64,000 bases of DNA from Arthrobacter pityocampae (GTDB taxonomy: Bacteria; Actinomycetota; Actinomycetes; Actinomycetales; Micrococcaceae). The stretch lies in the NCBI RefSeq assembly GCF_002927275.1, contig NZ_PRKW01000002.1, forward strand, positions 1 to 64,000, written 5' to 3'. Within the stretch, counting starts at the first letter, position 1, and each line of letters opens with the position of its first letter. Position numbers and translations under genes: made by a program. Below the pieces are notes generated by a model that was given only the letters and a program-made list of their open reading frames with translations, was not told the origin of the DNA and searched no databases. Shown here piece after piece: positions 1-8,877 of the stretch.

Positions 1-43
1 TCGGCGGAGTCATTCCGGCTGCCGTGTTCCTTCGTCCCCCTGG

Positions 44-295
44 TCATGGCGGTGAGTCTAGCGAGATGCCCGGTGTGCCTTTCGCATCTCGGGAGGGTGT
101 TGTGTCGTCGGGGATGAAGAGCTCCTCGAGGGTGGTGCCGAAGATCGCGGCGAGCCTGAAGGCCAGCGGCAGGGAGGGATCGAAGCGTCCGCGCTCAATC
201 GAGATGACCGTCTGGCGGGAGACGTCGAGTTCCTCGGCCAGCTTCTGTTGCGACCACCCGAGACGCGTGCGGTGGTCGTGGACCAGGTTCTGCAC
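44..295 (-). CDS. XRE-family HTH transcriptional regulator
   Basis: This 83-residue protein is essentially a single Cro/C1-type helix-turn-helix. The core (about residues 5-60) shows the usual signature: R..LGWSQQKLAEELDVSRQTVISIERGRFDPSL, read as RLGWSQQKLAEEL then VSRQTVISIERG, followed by LAFRLAAIFGTTLEELF. A GTG start is chosen because the stop of the upstream membrane gene (TGA at 299-297) is separated from it by one base, so the two are translationally coupled. Small XRE regulators paired with a small membrane protein are common in actinobacteria. The pair is probably autoregulated through the TGTAAA/TTTACA sites upstream of the first gene. The regulated signal is unknown. Confidence 0.9.
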   Translation of the reverse strand: MQNLVHDHRTRLGWSQQKLAEELDVSRQTVISIERGRFDPSLPLAFRLAAIFGTTLEELFIPDDTTPSRDAKGTPGISLDSPP

Positions 296-296
296 T

Positions 297-767
297 TCAG
301 CCCCGGAGACGCTGAAGCAGATAACGGACCGCGACAGACAGTGACGCGAAGCCGAGCACGCCTGCCAGCAGCAGCCCGGGGTCGACCGAGTATCTCGCGG
401 GCAGGAAGCTCAGCACGGCCGCGGCGAGGCCGGCAACGAGGATGATGTCTGTCAGGGCTCCGGCTGCGGCCTTGTCGTACCAGGCGGACTCCACGGATTC
501 CTCCGGCCGTTCGGCCGCCCCCGCCATGGTCGACCGGTCGACCACGAGGATGTAGACGAGCATCGTCGAGGGAAAGGCCAGGCAGAGCGCGAACACCACA
601 CCGACCAGGATGGGGGACGCTGATCCTCCGACGCCGAGCGAGGCCGCGAGAAGACCGAGCACCGCGCCGATCACGATGCCGCTGGGAGCCGCGACCGCGA
701 TCGCCGGGAAGCGACCCTTGGCGAAGGCCGTCCGTCCCCACGTCGTGCGCACACTTTGATCTGCCAT
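297..767 (-). CDS. Small integral membrane protein, partner of the XRE regulator
   Basis: This 156-residue protein has four hydrophobic stretches, at about residues 25-45, 50-75, 103-120 and 127-147. They are separated by a charged loop with ERPEESVES. I do not recognise an enzymatic motif. It is the first gene of a two-gene minus-strand operon with the XRE regulator (1-nt gap), and an inverted TGTAAA/TTTACA repeat lies just upstream. The layout resembles the widespread DUF2178-like membrane protein plus XRE pairs, but that assignment is from memory. The start ATG at 767 follows a GGGGGC run. Confidence 0.75.
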   Translation of the reverse strand: MADQSVRTTWGRTAFAKGRFPAIAVAAPSGIVIGAVLGLLAASLGVGGSASPILVGVVFALCLAFPSTMLVYILVVDRSTMAGAAERPEESVESAWYDKAAAGALTDIILVAGLAAAVLSFLPARYSVDPGLLLAGVLGFASLSVAVRYLLQRLRG

Positions 768-782
768 GAAAAGCCCCCTGGT

Positions 783-820
783 ATGTAAATGTCGCTTTAC
801 ATAGTCAAGTGTGCTTTACA
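783..820 (-). promoter_or_regulatory. Candidate operator/promoter of the XRE operon
   Basis: ATGTAAA (783-789) and TTTACAT (796-802) form a perfect 7-bp inverted repeat with a 6-bp spacer. A further half-site GCTTTACA lies at 813-820. On the minus strand TTGACT sits between the half-sites and looks like a -35 box. Binding by the XRE product is inferred, not shown. Confidence 0.5.
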
Positions 821-1138
821 GTCAGAATGCCGTTAAGGCCGACTGTTCGTGCCGTCGGTCCCGAGAGTCACGATGTCGGACGCGTGGGCGTCTTCCGGCC
901 CGGCGTGCCGGTGCTGGCCGCCGTCTCCGTGCCGGGGTTCATGGGTGGACTATGCACGGCGCGCTTCTGGTGTCGTAACCGCTACCCCTTGATCGTGAGG
1001 GTCAGGCAGTAGAAGAACAGCGCCGTCCCTACGCGGAGGCAACAAGGTGTGCTGTGGTGTGGCCTGCTGCGGTCTTCTGTGCTTACATATCATTTATGGA
1101 TACATCGGTTAGTGACACTTTCACTGTGAGGTGTCCGA
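821..1138. other. Intergenic, no gene seen
   Basis: This is 318 bases between divergent regulators. No reading frame here has a ribosome-binding site or plausible composition. The right part (about 1080-1130) is locally A/T-rich (CTTACATATCATTTATGG) and probably holds the promoter of the PadR gene. Confidence 0.5.
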
Positions 1139-1462
1139 ATGGGGCGTAGTTCGGGGTTCCAGAGCGGCGATCTGCCCGACGCCGCACTGCATGTCCTGCT
1201 CGCCCTGGTGCGCCCACGTCACGGTTACGCGGTGATGCAGTTCCTCGAGCAGGAGAGCGCGGGCACTATCGTGCTCGGACCGGCCTCGCTCTACACGACG
1301 CTGAAGAAGCTCGCCGGGGCCGGCCTCATCGAGGAACTCGACGGTGATGATGCCCGGCGGGTCTATCACCTCACTACGGAGGGCCGTGAGGTCCTCGTCC
1401 GTAATATCGAACGTCGTCGCCAGGTGCTGGCCATGGCTGATCACATCATGGAGGACGCATGA
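1139..1462 (+). CDS. PadR-family transcriptional regulator
   Basis: This 107-residue winged-helix protein has the PadR pattern: ALHVLLALVRPRHGYAVMQFL near the N-terminus, the wing segment LGPASLYTTLKKLAGAGLIEE, and RRVYHLTTEGREVL before a C-terminal dimerisation helix. PadR proteins repress neighbouring genes and often release on ligand binding. It overlaps the next gene by ATGA (1459-1462), the standard PadR plus DUF2812-membrane-protein pair, so it probably controls that gene and itself. Confidence 0.93.
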   Translation: MGRSSGFQSGDLPDAALHVLLALVRPRHGYAVMQFLEQESAGTIVLGPASLYTTLKKLAGAGLIEELDGDDARRVYHLTTEGREVLVRNIERRRQVLAMADHIMEDA

Positions 1463-1983
1463 GCACTACCAGCAGGATGGGCAACGGCCTGGCCTTCAGC
1501 CCGGAAAAGGACCTGGCCATGTTCGCGGACATGGCCCGCCAGGGAAAACACCTGAACGGTGTCGCGAAGCTCGGCCACGGGTGGCGTTTTACCGACGGGG
1601 ACCCGGAAGATGCCGTCTTCGACCTCGCGTACGAGAGCCACCCGTCCGCGGACTACTTCGAGATCTTCCGCGCGGCCGGCTGGGCTCCCGTGATCTCGCT
1701 CGGAGACACACACATCTTCAAAGCCGCACCGGGAACGACGCCGGTCCACAGCGGCGTCGAATCACGCCGTGACGAACTCACCCGGAACCGGAGTCTCTAC
1801 CTTCGCTACAGTGCGATCACACTGATCGCCTTCCTGCTCGTGACTCTCGGGCTTCGCCTCGTCTCCTGGAATGAAGGGGTGGAACTGGTTCTCCTAGTGC
1901 TGTTCATGCTGCCGGTCGTCTACACGGTCACCCCATTGGTCGGCTACTGGAGACAACTGAACACGCTTAATCGCTCAAGCTGA
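1459..1983 (+). CDS. DUF2812-like membrane protein
   Basis: This 174-residue protein has a soluble N-terminal half (about residues 10-100) with the DUF2812-like sequence MFADMARQGKHLNG...GWRF and YFEIFRAAGWAPVISLGDTHIFKA. Two transmembrane helices follow, near residues 112-132 and 140-160. It is translationally coupled to the PadR regulator. The function of the family is unknown, and a role in envelope stress or transport is only a guess from the PadR partnership. Confidence 0.8.
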   Translation: MSTTSRMGNGLAFSPEKDLAMFADMARQGKHLNGVAKLGHGWRFTDGDPEDAVFDLAYESHPSADYFEIFRAAGWAPVISLGDTHIFKAAPGTTPVHSGVESRRDELTRNRSLYLRYSAITLIAFLLVTLGLRLVSWNEGVELVLLVLFMLPVVYTVTPLVGYWRQLNTLNRSS

Positions 1984-2080
1984 TCATCAAGGCCCGATGG
2001 ATCAGGGGAGGGCACCACGGGTGCTCCTGGTGCATCGACGGGTCCAGGGGTCCCTCGGGCGGTCGGTTTAGGCTGGGTGG

Positions 2081-2764
2081 ATGGCTGTGGGGGATGTGCT
2101 TGAGGCTGAGCGGTTGGTGGTCGGGTATGCGGGCGCTCCGGTGTGCGGGGAGGTGTCGCTACGGATTGCTGCCGGGGAGGTCCTTGCGGTGGTGGGGTTC
2201 AATGGTGCCGGCAAGTCCACGGTCGTCCGGACCCTGGCCGGCCGGCAGGACCCGCTGTCCGGGGATGTGCGGATCCATGGCCTGCCCGTGATGCCCGACG
2301 CCATCGGGTTCCGCCGCGAGGTCGCGGCCGTGTTCGACGGGGACGTGTTCTTCCCCGGCCTGACGGCCCGCGAGCACTTGTTGCTCGTCGCCCGGGGCCA
2401 CGCCCTGGACTCTCCCGACGTCGCGGTCGACGCGGAGCTGGCGTTTTTTGGTCTCACGGAACGCTCGCACGCTATCCCGGAGGCCTTGTCCTCGGGACAA
2501 CGCCGGCGGCTCCTCCTAGCCGCGGCGTTCATACGGCCGGCATCCCTGCTGATCCTCGATGAGCCCGAGCAGCGCCTGGATCCGATGATGCGCGACGCCC
2601 TCACCGACCGTATCCGGCAGCGCGCCAGGGCGGGCACAGCGGTGGTCCTTGTCACGCACGATCCACGGCTGCTCACAAAGACGGCATCGACCTGCGTGCT
2701 CATCGACGAGGTCCTCGCGCATGTCGATACGGAGCGGGGAGCGCGGATCATTGCAGGCGCCTGA
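2081..2764 (+). CDS. ABC transporter ATP-binding protein
   Basis: This 227-residue single nucleotide-binding domain has Walker A GFNGAGKST (about residues 39-47), a signature-like SSGQRRRLLLA, Walker B LLILDEP and an H-loop VTHDP. The signature is SSGQ rather than LSGGQ. It would energise transport by the downstream multi-spanning protein, whose coding region overlaps its 3' end. No substrate-binding protein is nearby, which fits an exporter or a drug/peptide-type ABC system. The start ATG is at 2081. Confidence 0.92.
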   Translation: MAVGDVLEAERLVVGYAGAPVCGEVSLRIAAGEVLAVVGFNGAGKSTVVRTLAGRQDPLSGDVRIHGLPVMPDAIGFRREVAAVFDGDVFFPGLTAREHLLLVARGHALDSPDVAVDAELAFFGLTERSHAIPEALSSGQRRRLLLAAAFIRPASLLILDEPEQRLDPMMRDALTDRIRQRARAGTAVVLVTHDPRLLTKTASTCVLIDEVLAHVDTERGARIIAGA

Positions 2765-4397
2765 ACCGACCACGGCACCACGAAGGCTAAGGCCAACTGG
2801 AGAAGCCGAGACGACAGGAGCACCCGGATCGACAGGAGTAATCGGGGCGATACCAGGCCGGGACGCACTCGGGTGGGGCTCGCCCGACGAGAGCGCTGTG
2901 CGTCGGAGCCGGGAAGTCGTCGACTTCACCCGCGCCAGGACCCGGCGGTACAACAGGGCGCGCTCCTCGGTCCGGGACCTCTTCATCGACGTGTATTCCA
3001 ACGCGTTGGCCGCAGTGTGCGTGCTGATGATGGCCGGGTCCCTCATCGTCGCGCTCCGGGACGAGCTCACGGGCCGGAACCTCGGTGGGGCGGGTCTGGT
3101 GGCGGCCCGCTGGCAGGTACTGCCGGCGGAGGTCCTGTGGGTGGTCCTGACCTATCTGGCGCTGGTCGGGATCGCGCTGATTGCCCGCCGGGTGGGGCCG
3201 GTAACGGTGAGCCGGGCCCAGGCGGCGTGGTGGTTGCCATTGCCGGTCGACCGTCGCCCGATGGTCCTGCCCGCGTTCCGGGGTCGCCTCGTCCTGGTCG
3301 GTGTCGTGGCGTCGGCGGCCTACGTCCCGTTCAGTGTCCTGACTGCCCTTGACCGGTCCCCATGGGCTCATGCCGGCTCTGCGGTGACCTTCGGCGCCGG
3401 GGCGCTTCTGGCCGTTGCCGGTGCGGCGATCCTTCAACTGGCCCAGGGCTCCGCCCGCGTCTTCCGTGCGGCGGTGCTCGTCGGGCTCCTGCCCGTGGCC
3501 GTCCTCCCGTTCCTGGCACCGTCAGCATGGTCACTCGCGGTGGTGTTGACCGTGACGGGGATCGTCGTGGCGTACCTGCTTCCCCGTGTCGGTGATGTGC
3601 CGGGTGCCGAGTTGCAGCGCGGCGGGGCCGTCTCCGGGCACGCGGCCGCATCAATCTTCCTCATCGACGTAAACGAGCTACGCCGGGCACTAGCGGCAGA
3701 ACCGCGTCCAGGTACCAGCAGGCGCGGCGCGCGCTTCTACGCCAGACCCACACGCCGGGCCGTCACCGCCGTGGTGCGCGCCGACATCGTCGCTTTCCTA
3801 CGCCTCCAGCCCGCACCCGTCGGCCCCCTGATGTGGCTGGGAATCAGCGTGGCCGCCGCCCTGATCACCCCGACCCTTCCCGTTCTGCTCCAACTCGGCG
3901 TGGTCCTCGTCGCCGGGTGCGCCACCGCTGCCGGGACCGGGACGGTGGCCCGACGTACCGCCGTCCTCCCCGAACTCGACGCGCTCCTGCCGATCAGCCT
4001 GGTGCTCGCGCGCTGCAGCCGGATGCTCATGCCGGCACTGAGCCTGGCCCTATGGATGAGCGCCCTGACCGGAGCACTCGTGGCCGTATCGTCGGGTCCT
4101 TCTTCCCTCATCCTGCTCGGGGCGATCGCCGGTGCCGGGATGGGCGCGGGAGCCGTCCGGGCCGCGACCCGCCCCCACACCGATTGGACGACACCTCCCG
4201 TCGAGACACCCTTCGGCACCATCCCCCGCGATCAGGTGTCCTCCCTGCTCCGCGGTGTCGACATGACCGTCCTGTCGATGGCCCCGATCCTCCTCGCCTT
4301 CTACCTCGGCACAGTCCATCCCTGGCTGATCCTCGCCCAGACCATCGCCAGCGCCACAGCCATCACCGTGCAAGCCTCAACCCCGAACCCCCGCTGA
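2751..4397 (+). CDS. ABC permease, DUF6297-like
   Basis: This large polytopic membrane protein of about 548 residues directly follows and overlaps the ATPase gene. After a roughly 60-residue Pro/Arg-rich cytoplasmic N-terminus (ARTRRYNRARSSVRDLFIDVYS), about ten to twelve hydrophobic segments run to the C-terminus. It resembles the DUF6297 permeases of Micrococcaceae (from memory). I chose the TTG at 2751, which has GGGGAG nine bases upstream and overlaps the ATPase by 14 nt. An ATG at 2721 is the alternative. It is probably the membrane half of the same ABC system. Confidence 0.75.
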   Translation: MQAPEPTTAPRRLRPTGEAETTGAPGSTGVIGAIPGRDALGWGSPDESAVRRSREVVDFTRARTRRYNRARSSVRDLFIDVYSNALAAVCVLMMAGSLIVALRDELTGRNLGGAGLVAARWQVLPAEVLWVVLTYLALVGIALIARRVGPVTVSRAQAAWWLPLPVDRRPMVLPAFRGRLVLVGVVASAAYVPFSVLTALDRSPWAHAGSAVTFGAGALLAVAGAAILQLAQGSARVFRAAVLVGLLPVAVLPFLAPSAWSLAVVLTVTGIVVAYLLPRVGDVPGAELQRGGAVSGHAAASIFLIDVNELRRALAAEPRPGTSRRGARFYARPTRRAVTAVVRADIVAFLRLQPAPVGPLMWLGISVAAALITPTLPVLLQLGVVLVAGCATAAGTGTVARRTAVLPELDALLPISLVLARCSRMLMPALSLALWMSALTGALVAVSSGPSSLILLGAIAGAGMGAGAVRAATRPHTDWTTPPVETPFGTIPRDQVSSLLRGVDMTVLSMAPILLAFYLGTVHPWLILAQTIASATAITVQASTPNPR

Positions 4398-4569
4398 GGG
4401 ACCGTTCGACCGGACCGGTTGCCGTGGTCGACGGCGCGTCAACAGGTATCAGTGTGGTGAGGGGGTATTAGCCGGCGTGGCTTCCAAGGGTTCAGCTGCG
4501 GGCGCATTTACCTTCGCGGGTTTCAGGGTGGGGCTAGCCAGCGGGGTCGGGGTCTGGGAGGCTCCATCA

Positions 4570-5154
4570 GTGAGCGATACCAGCACGCGTCATCAAGACC
4601 TGACCGGCACACCCCCCAGGTTCGCGGACCCACGGCGAATGGGCACGCTTATCGGGCTGGTCGGCGCATGTGTCTTCGTCTTCTCCTACACACCCGGGTT
4701 CTCCGACCCGGCATCGGTTGCGGCGCGACTCCTCGTCATCGCAACCGTCAGCACGACCCTCTGGTTCCTCTTCGCCGCCCCACGCTTCCTGGGTCCCTTC
4801 ATCCCTCCTCGCCGAGCACACGTCGGCGTGTACGTTCTGTGCGTCGTCCTGGAATTCGCACTGATCGCGGCCGGCAGCCGGTGGCTGGGAACGACGGGCA
4901 GACTCGAGCTACGGCCAACGTTGATCGCCTTCGTTGTGGGCCTGCATTTCCTGCCCTTTGCCTGGGCCTTCAAGGAGCGCATGTTCTACACGCTGGGCGG
5001 GCTCCTCGTCGGCCTCGGAGCTCTGGGCCTCCTTATCGGAACCCAGGCCAGCGCTCTCGGAGCGGCTGTCACCTCGGGGCTGATCATGGCGTTCATCTTG
5101 CTGACCTACAGCCTGGGTTTGTTCGCCCCGCGGCGACGAACCGAGAACATCTGA
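4570..5154 (+). CDS. Six-helix integral membrane protein
   Basis: This protein of about 194 residues has six hydrophobic segments: GTLIGLVGACVFVFSY, ARLLVIATVSTTLWFLF, VGVYVLCVVLEFALIA, LIAFVVGLHFLPFAWAF, LGGLLVGLGALGLLIG and SGLIMAFILLTYSLGLF. The GTG at 4570 is chosen because GGAGG ends eight bases upstream. The open frame runs back to 4477 without a good site. I do not recognise the family. It lies downstream of the ABC pair in the same direction and ends ahead of a strong convergent terminator. Confidence 0.7.
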   Translation: MSDTSTRHQDLTGTPPRFADPRRMGTLIGLVGACVFVFSYTPGFSDPASVAARLLVIATVSTTLWFLFAAPRFLGPFIPPRRAHVGVYVLCVVLEFALIAAGSRWLGTTGRLELRPTLIAFVVGLHFLPFAWAFKERMFYTLGGLLVGLGALGLLIGTQASALGAAVTSGLIMAFILLTYSLGLFAPRRRTENI

Positions 5155-5177
5155 CGGGCAGGAACACCTTCTCGCAC

Positions 5178-5196
5178 AAGGATCCTTTGACTGGAC
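5178..5196 (+). repeat. 19-bp direct repeat, copy 1
   Basis: AAGGATCCTTTGACTGGAC occurs here and again at 30619-30637, 25 kb away and just upstream of a serine recombinase. Similarity extends a few bases to the left (CTCGCAC versus CTCAGCA). Neither copy lies in a gene. Confidence 0.6.
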
Positions 5197-5218
5197 GAAT
5201 TGTTCCGGGGGACATGAG

Positions 5219-5263
5219 TACAGCGCACCCTTTTGGGGTTGAACTCCAAGAGGGTGCGCTGTA
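5219..5263. terminator. Bidirectional terminator between convergent genes
   Basis: The 13-bp arms TACAGCGCACCCT (5219-5231) and AGGGTGCGCTGTA (5251-5263) are perfectly complementary, with a smaller TTGG/CCAA pairing inside the loop. The hairpin lies between the end of the six-helix membrane gene and the end of the isochorismatase gene. Confidence 0.8.
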
Positions 5264-5292
5264 ATTGTTTGTGTCTTCGGGGTGGGGGAGGG

Positions 5293-5931
5293 TCAGGGTT
5301 GGGTGGCGCGGGCTGCTCCGGTGGCTGCTGAGGTGCCGAGGTCGCCTCCGGGGAGTGCTTGCTGGGCGGTGAGGGCTGTGGTCCATGCGTCTGTGGTGCT
5401 GACGGAGGCCCAGTTGGAGTGCAGCAGTGCAAGCAGGGTCGTGTGCACGGTCCTGGCGTCGGCGAAGCCGGCGTCGTTGGCGATGTTGATCGCGCCGGTG
5501 GCGTCGGAGAGGACTTCGGTGGTGAAACCGAGGGCTTCTGCTTCGACGGCGGATCCGAGGATGCAGTTGTTGGTCATGTAACCGACGAGGGTGACGGTGT
5601 CGACGTCCTGGTCGCGGAGCCACTGGGTGAGGTTGGTGTCGGCATAGACGGACCCGTATTGCTTCACGACGCTCTTCCACGTCTCGGTGCGGCGACTTTC
5701 GATCTCGGGGTGGAGTTCGTACTCGGGTGTTCCCGGCGCGAAGACGGGGGCTCCTTCGCCTGCCGTGTGCTGAACGACGGCGATCGGGATGCCGGCGGCG
5801 GTGGCTGCATCGATGGCTGCCGTGATCTGGGGCAGGGACTGCTCGTGCGGCGGGTACTGGATTTCGAGGAGGCCGCTGAAGTACTGCTGCTGGATGTCGA
5901 CGAGGACGAGGGCGCGGCGGGGTGTGCTCAT
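5293..5931 (-). CDS. Isochorismatase-family cysteine hydrolase
   Basis: This 212-residue alpha/beta hydrolase of the isochorismatase/nicotinamidase superfamily starts MSTPRRALVLVDIQQQYF, with the catalytic Asp in LVDIQ. The conserved Lys is in ETWKSVVKQYGS, and the cis-peptide/nucleophile region is VTLVGYMTNNCILGSAVEA with the catalytic Cys. The ATG at 5931 has AGGAGAA upstream, which rules out the longer frame to 6030. It is divergent from a GlxA-type regulator that probably controls it. The substrate is unknown. Confidence 0.9.
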   Translation of the reverse strand: MSTPRRALVLVDIQQQYFSGLLEIQYPPHEQSLPQITAAIDAATAAGIPIAVVQHTAGEGAPVFAPGTPEYELHPEIESRRTETWKSVVKQYGSVYADTNLTQWLRDQDVDTVTLVGYMTNNCILGSAVEAEALGFTTEVLSDATGAINIANDAGFADARTVHTTLLALLHSNWASVSTTDAWTTALTAQQALPGGDLGTSAATGAARATQP

Positions 5932-6074
5932 GGTGAGGCGTTCTCCTGAGTGAAGAGGGGTCAGGTGGTGATCGCCGGGGCCGGCGTTGATTCCATCCTT
6001 CCCGGGTCGACGGCGAACCAACAGTGGCACGAATGCCTATATAGGATGGATTCGGGCCACGAAGGAGGGTGTTT

Positions 6075-7040
6075 GTGCAGATCGCGGTGTTTGCCTTTGA
6101 TAGCGTGACGATGTTCCATCTGGCCGTCCCGCAGATGGTCTTTGATGAGGTTGCACGACAGGGGCTCGGAGAGTGGACGACGAGCCTGTTCTCCGACGGC
6201 CCGGATCCGATCCGCACGGCCGAGGGCTACCAGCTGGCCGATATCGGGGGCCCCGAGGCTGCGGCCCGAGCGGATGTCGTGGTGGTGCCGTCATGGTTCG
6301 ACGACGGACGTGTGCTCAGCGATACCGTGTGCACCCTGCTGCTGGAGGCGCACGGGCGAGGTGCCACGATCCTGGGTTTGTGCCTCGGTGCGATCGCTGT
6401 GGCGGACGCCGGCTTGCTGGCCGGGCGTCGGGCGGTGACGCACTGGCAGGCCTTCGGCGCCCTGGGCGAGCGACACCCGGACATACTCCTGGATCGTTCC
6501 GTCCTCTACATCGATCACGGGGACGTCATGACCTCGGCGGGTACCGCCTCGGGACTGGATGCGTGCCTGCATCTGGTGCGGAACCGTCTGGGCGCCGATG
6601 CGGCGAACACGGTGGCGCGCAGTCTCGTCGTCGCACCTCATCGCGATGGCGGGCAGGCACAGTACGTCGAACACCCTGTCCCGCAGCGCTCAACCGATGA
6701 GCCGATGGCACATCTGCTCGAGTGGGCGCTGGGCAACCTCGGTGAACCGCTCACCATCGACCGGCTGGCCGGGCAAGCCCGTATGAGCCGGCGCACCTTC
6801 ATCCGCGCTTTCCGGGCAGCGACGGGAACGACACCGTCGGCCTGGATCCGGTCCCGCCGGCTCGATGCCGCACGGCGTCTGCTGGAGACCACGGACCTGC
6901 CGGTCGAGCACATCGCTGTGGACTGCGGTTTCGGGACCCCGGTCACGCTCCGCCAAAGCTTTGCGGCCGCCTTCTCTACCACACCAACCGATTACAGGCG
7001 CCACTTCACCACCGGCTCGTCCGCCCCGCTCCTGCACTGA
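6075..7040 (+). CDS. GlxA-family transcriptional regulator (DJ-1/PfpI + AraC HTH)
   Basis: This protein of about 321 residues has two parts. The N-terminal DJ-1/PfpI-like domain shows ADVVVVPSWFDDGR, ILGLCLGAIAVADAGLL (nucleophile elbow C) and RAVTHWQAFGAL. A C-terminal AraC double HTH reads TIDRLAGQARMSRRTFIRAF...GTTPSAWI and DCGFGTPVTLRQSF...TPTDYRR. The GTG at 6075 is preferred because AAGGAGG ends seven bases before it; a GTG at 6069 is too close. It is transcribed away from the isochorismatase gene, a frequent regulator-target arrangement, so it likely activates that gene. Confidence 0.92.
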   Translation: MQIAVFAFDSVTMFHLAVPQMVFDEVARQGLGEWTTSLFSDGPDPIRTAEGYQLADIGGPEAAARADVVVVPSWFDDGRVLSDTVCTLLLEAHGRGATILGLCLGAIAVADAGLLAGRRAVTHWQAFGALGERHPDILLDRSVLYIDHGDVMTSAGTASGLDACLHLVRNRLGADAANTVARSLVVAPHRDGGQAQYVEHPVPQRSTDEPMAHLLEWALGNLGEPLTIDRLAGQARMSRRTFIRAFRAATGTTPSAWIRSRRLDAARRLLETTDLPVEHIAVDCGFGTPVTLRQSFAAAFSTTPTDYRRHFTTGSSAPLLH

Positions 7041-7331
7041 CGTGCCCTGCCCCGCCACGGGTAGGTTGGCGTCTCATGCGATCAGTGCCCCGTCAGGGGG
7101 CGGGGGATATGACCTCGTGGCTCCGTGCACCGGCCGGGAGGAAACCCCAAGGTCGAACGATGATTCAGGGCTATTGCTCCCTCGGTGCCATCAAAGGATC
7201 CTCTAGCGATGTGCGTTAGAAAGTTGCCGGGGGTGCTGAAGGGTTGGTTGACGCGTGGCCTCTGAAGACTCGAATGTCCTTGGTGATTCTCTCCTTCCAC
7301 GTTTCAGGAGGCGTCTGTAGGCCGGTAGTGC

Positions 7332-8246
7332 CTAGTCCTCGAGGTCGAAGTCCAGGTCCAGGCACTCCGGGCTGGTGAGTTCGCGCCACGTTGAGGTGAT
7401 CCGAGCGCTCGGTAGCGTCATGGCGATGGGCATCCGGTCAATAGCGATCAGCTGTGCCAGGTCGAGTCCGGTGAGCTGGGCGATGTCCCGGATCGGGACC
7501 TGGAAGGTGCGGAACAGCCCCAGCGGGGGAGCATCCCCCTCATTCACAGCGCCCGGCCGCGGCACGTCGGGGAGATCCTGCAGCTGTGGTGTCTGGTCCA
7601 CGACGTACGCGGTGGCGGCCAGTGAACCCTCCACGAGGAACACCGCGATCTTGAAGAAGCGCAGCGGGATCTCCACGCCCCGGTACATGGGGTCGACGTC
7701 GCTGAAGACGGGACCGGTGAACACGATCAGGTGCCGGCCATGGTCGGCGGCGTTTTCCAACAGGTAGGTTTCCAGGCCCAGCCACAGCTCGAGGCCCTGG
7801 TTGAACTTCGCTGCCTGCGGGGCGGCGTTGGTGTAGTGGAAAGTGTCCTCGTTAGCCTGCGCTGCTTCGGCCTGGGTGTCTCCCCAGACGGCGGACGCCC
7901 GGCGGACGAGGTGCCCGCGGTCGATGTCGTTGCGCGCGTAGACCCGCTCCCCGGTCTGCTGGTCCTCCGGCAGGCGCGGATCCAGCCGCCAGTCGATGCC
8001 GGACCGGTCGAGGTCCATGAGCTTCTCACCGTCGATCCCGAGCGCCGTGACCGCGGCGAGGCGCTTGTCCGGGCGCATCAGCACCGAGAAGTGAGTGTAG
8101 GGCAGCAGGACCGTGTCGATGTCCTTCAGGGACGGGATCGGTACGGGCAAGCCCAGGAAGTCCTGATCAAAGCCCTCGCGGTCCGAGAGGTCTTCGACGG
8201 TGGCGGCAGTGGCGATGATGCGGGGTTCGGGCAGGGTGGCGTCCAT
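7332..8246 (-). CDS. DNA/RNA non-specific endonuclease (NucA/EndA family)
   Basis: This 304-residue beta-beta-alpha-metal nuclease shows the diagnostic YARNDIDRGHLVRRASAVWGD with the catalytic His in DRGH. Further on come FHYTNAAPQAAKFNQG, the metal-binding Asn region, and LIVFTGPVFSDVDPMYRG. It carries no obvious signal peptide, so it may act inside the cell or leave by another route. A closely related but decapitated copy lies at 24122-24606. Nothing in the sequence shows an immunity partner. The flanking 290 bases (7041-7331) contain no gene. Confidence 0.9.
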   Translation of the reverse strand: MDATLPEPRIIATAATVEDLSDREGFDQDFLGLPVPIPSLKDIDTVLLPYTHFSVLMRPDKRLAAVTALGIDGEKLMDLDRSGIDWRLDPRLPEDQQTGERVYARNDIDRGHLVRRASAVWGDTQAEAAQANEDTFHYTNAAPQAAKFNQGLELWLGLETYLLENAADHGRHLIVFTGPVFSDVDPMYRGVEIPLRFFKIAVFLVEGSLAATAYVVDQTPQLQDLPDVPRPGAVNEGDAPPLGLFRTFQVPIRDIAQLTGLDLAQLIAIDRMPIAMTLPSARITSTWRELTSPECLDLDFDLED

Positions 8247-8288
8247 CGGCCGACGGTACCAGCGGCAGGTGACAGGCGGATGAACCCG

Positions 8289-8696
8289 TCAGTGATTGAC
8301 GAGCGGCACCGGATGGCGGCGGTCGAGGCGGAAGAACGCGATCTCCTTGCCCATCGCGTACCCGCCCGCGGCCGCCGGCACAGCCACAAGGGCGAGACCT
8401 TGCCAGGGGGAGGGCAGCAGGAGCAGGACGGCCACCGTGGTGAATATCAGGGCGTAGATCGGCCAGTGCGGCCCGCGGACACCCGTGAGGAAGCCGATGA
8501 TGCCGCCGGCCAGCACCCCACCAGAGACGACCACGACGGCCGGCAGGATGACCTCGGACGGGACCGTGCTGACGATCAGGACGAGCAGCCCGACAAACAG
8601 CGCCGCGGGAATCAGCAGGCGGAGCCCGAACTCACGATTGGCCCGACGCCGATCCGGTTCCTGACCGCCCACTGGTTCTCCCCTGTTCGTCCTCAT
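8289..8696 (-). CDS. Small membrane protein, four hydrophobic segments
   Basis: This 135-residue protein has hydrophobic segments at roughly residues 25-45, 47-70, 78-95 and 98-112, and a basic C-terminus (FFRLDRRHPVPLVNH). I do not recognise the family. It lies 42 bases upstream of the nuclease gene in the same direction and may share its transcript. Confidence 0.65.
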   Translation of the reverse strand: MRTNRGEPVGGQEPDRRRANREFGLRLLIPAALFVGLLVLIVSTVPSEVILPAVVVVSGGVLAGGIIGFLTGVRGPHWPIYALIFTTVAVLLLLPSPWQGLALVAVPAAAGGYAMGKEIAFFRLDRRHPVPLVNH

Positions 8697-8845
8697 GTGA
8701 GCCTACCCAGCGAGCTGTCGTGTGGATCGAACGAGCCATGCCCCGGAGGCCCGGCCACTCCTTAACGCGAATTGCCATACAACTGTCTTGCAACCGAGCT
8801 TGTGTCGGGTATCCCCGAACGCAGTTGAAAGACGGGGTAGCAAGA

Positions 8846-8861
8846 CATACCAGGGGGTATG
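8846..8861. promoter_or_regulatory. CsoR-like palindrome
   Basis: CATACCAGGGGGTATG resembles the ATACC...GGTAT operators of copper-responsive CsoR repressors. No copper gene is adjacent: the only downstream frame is the decayed helicase-associated gene. It is recorded as an orphan site. Confidence 0.25.
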
Positions 8862-8877
8862 GGGTGCGTGTGAGAGC

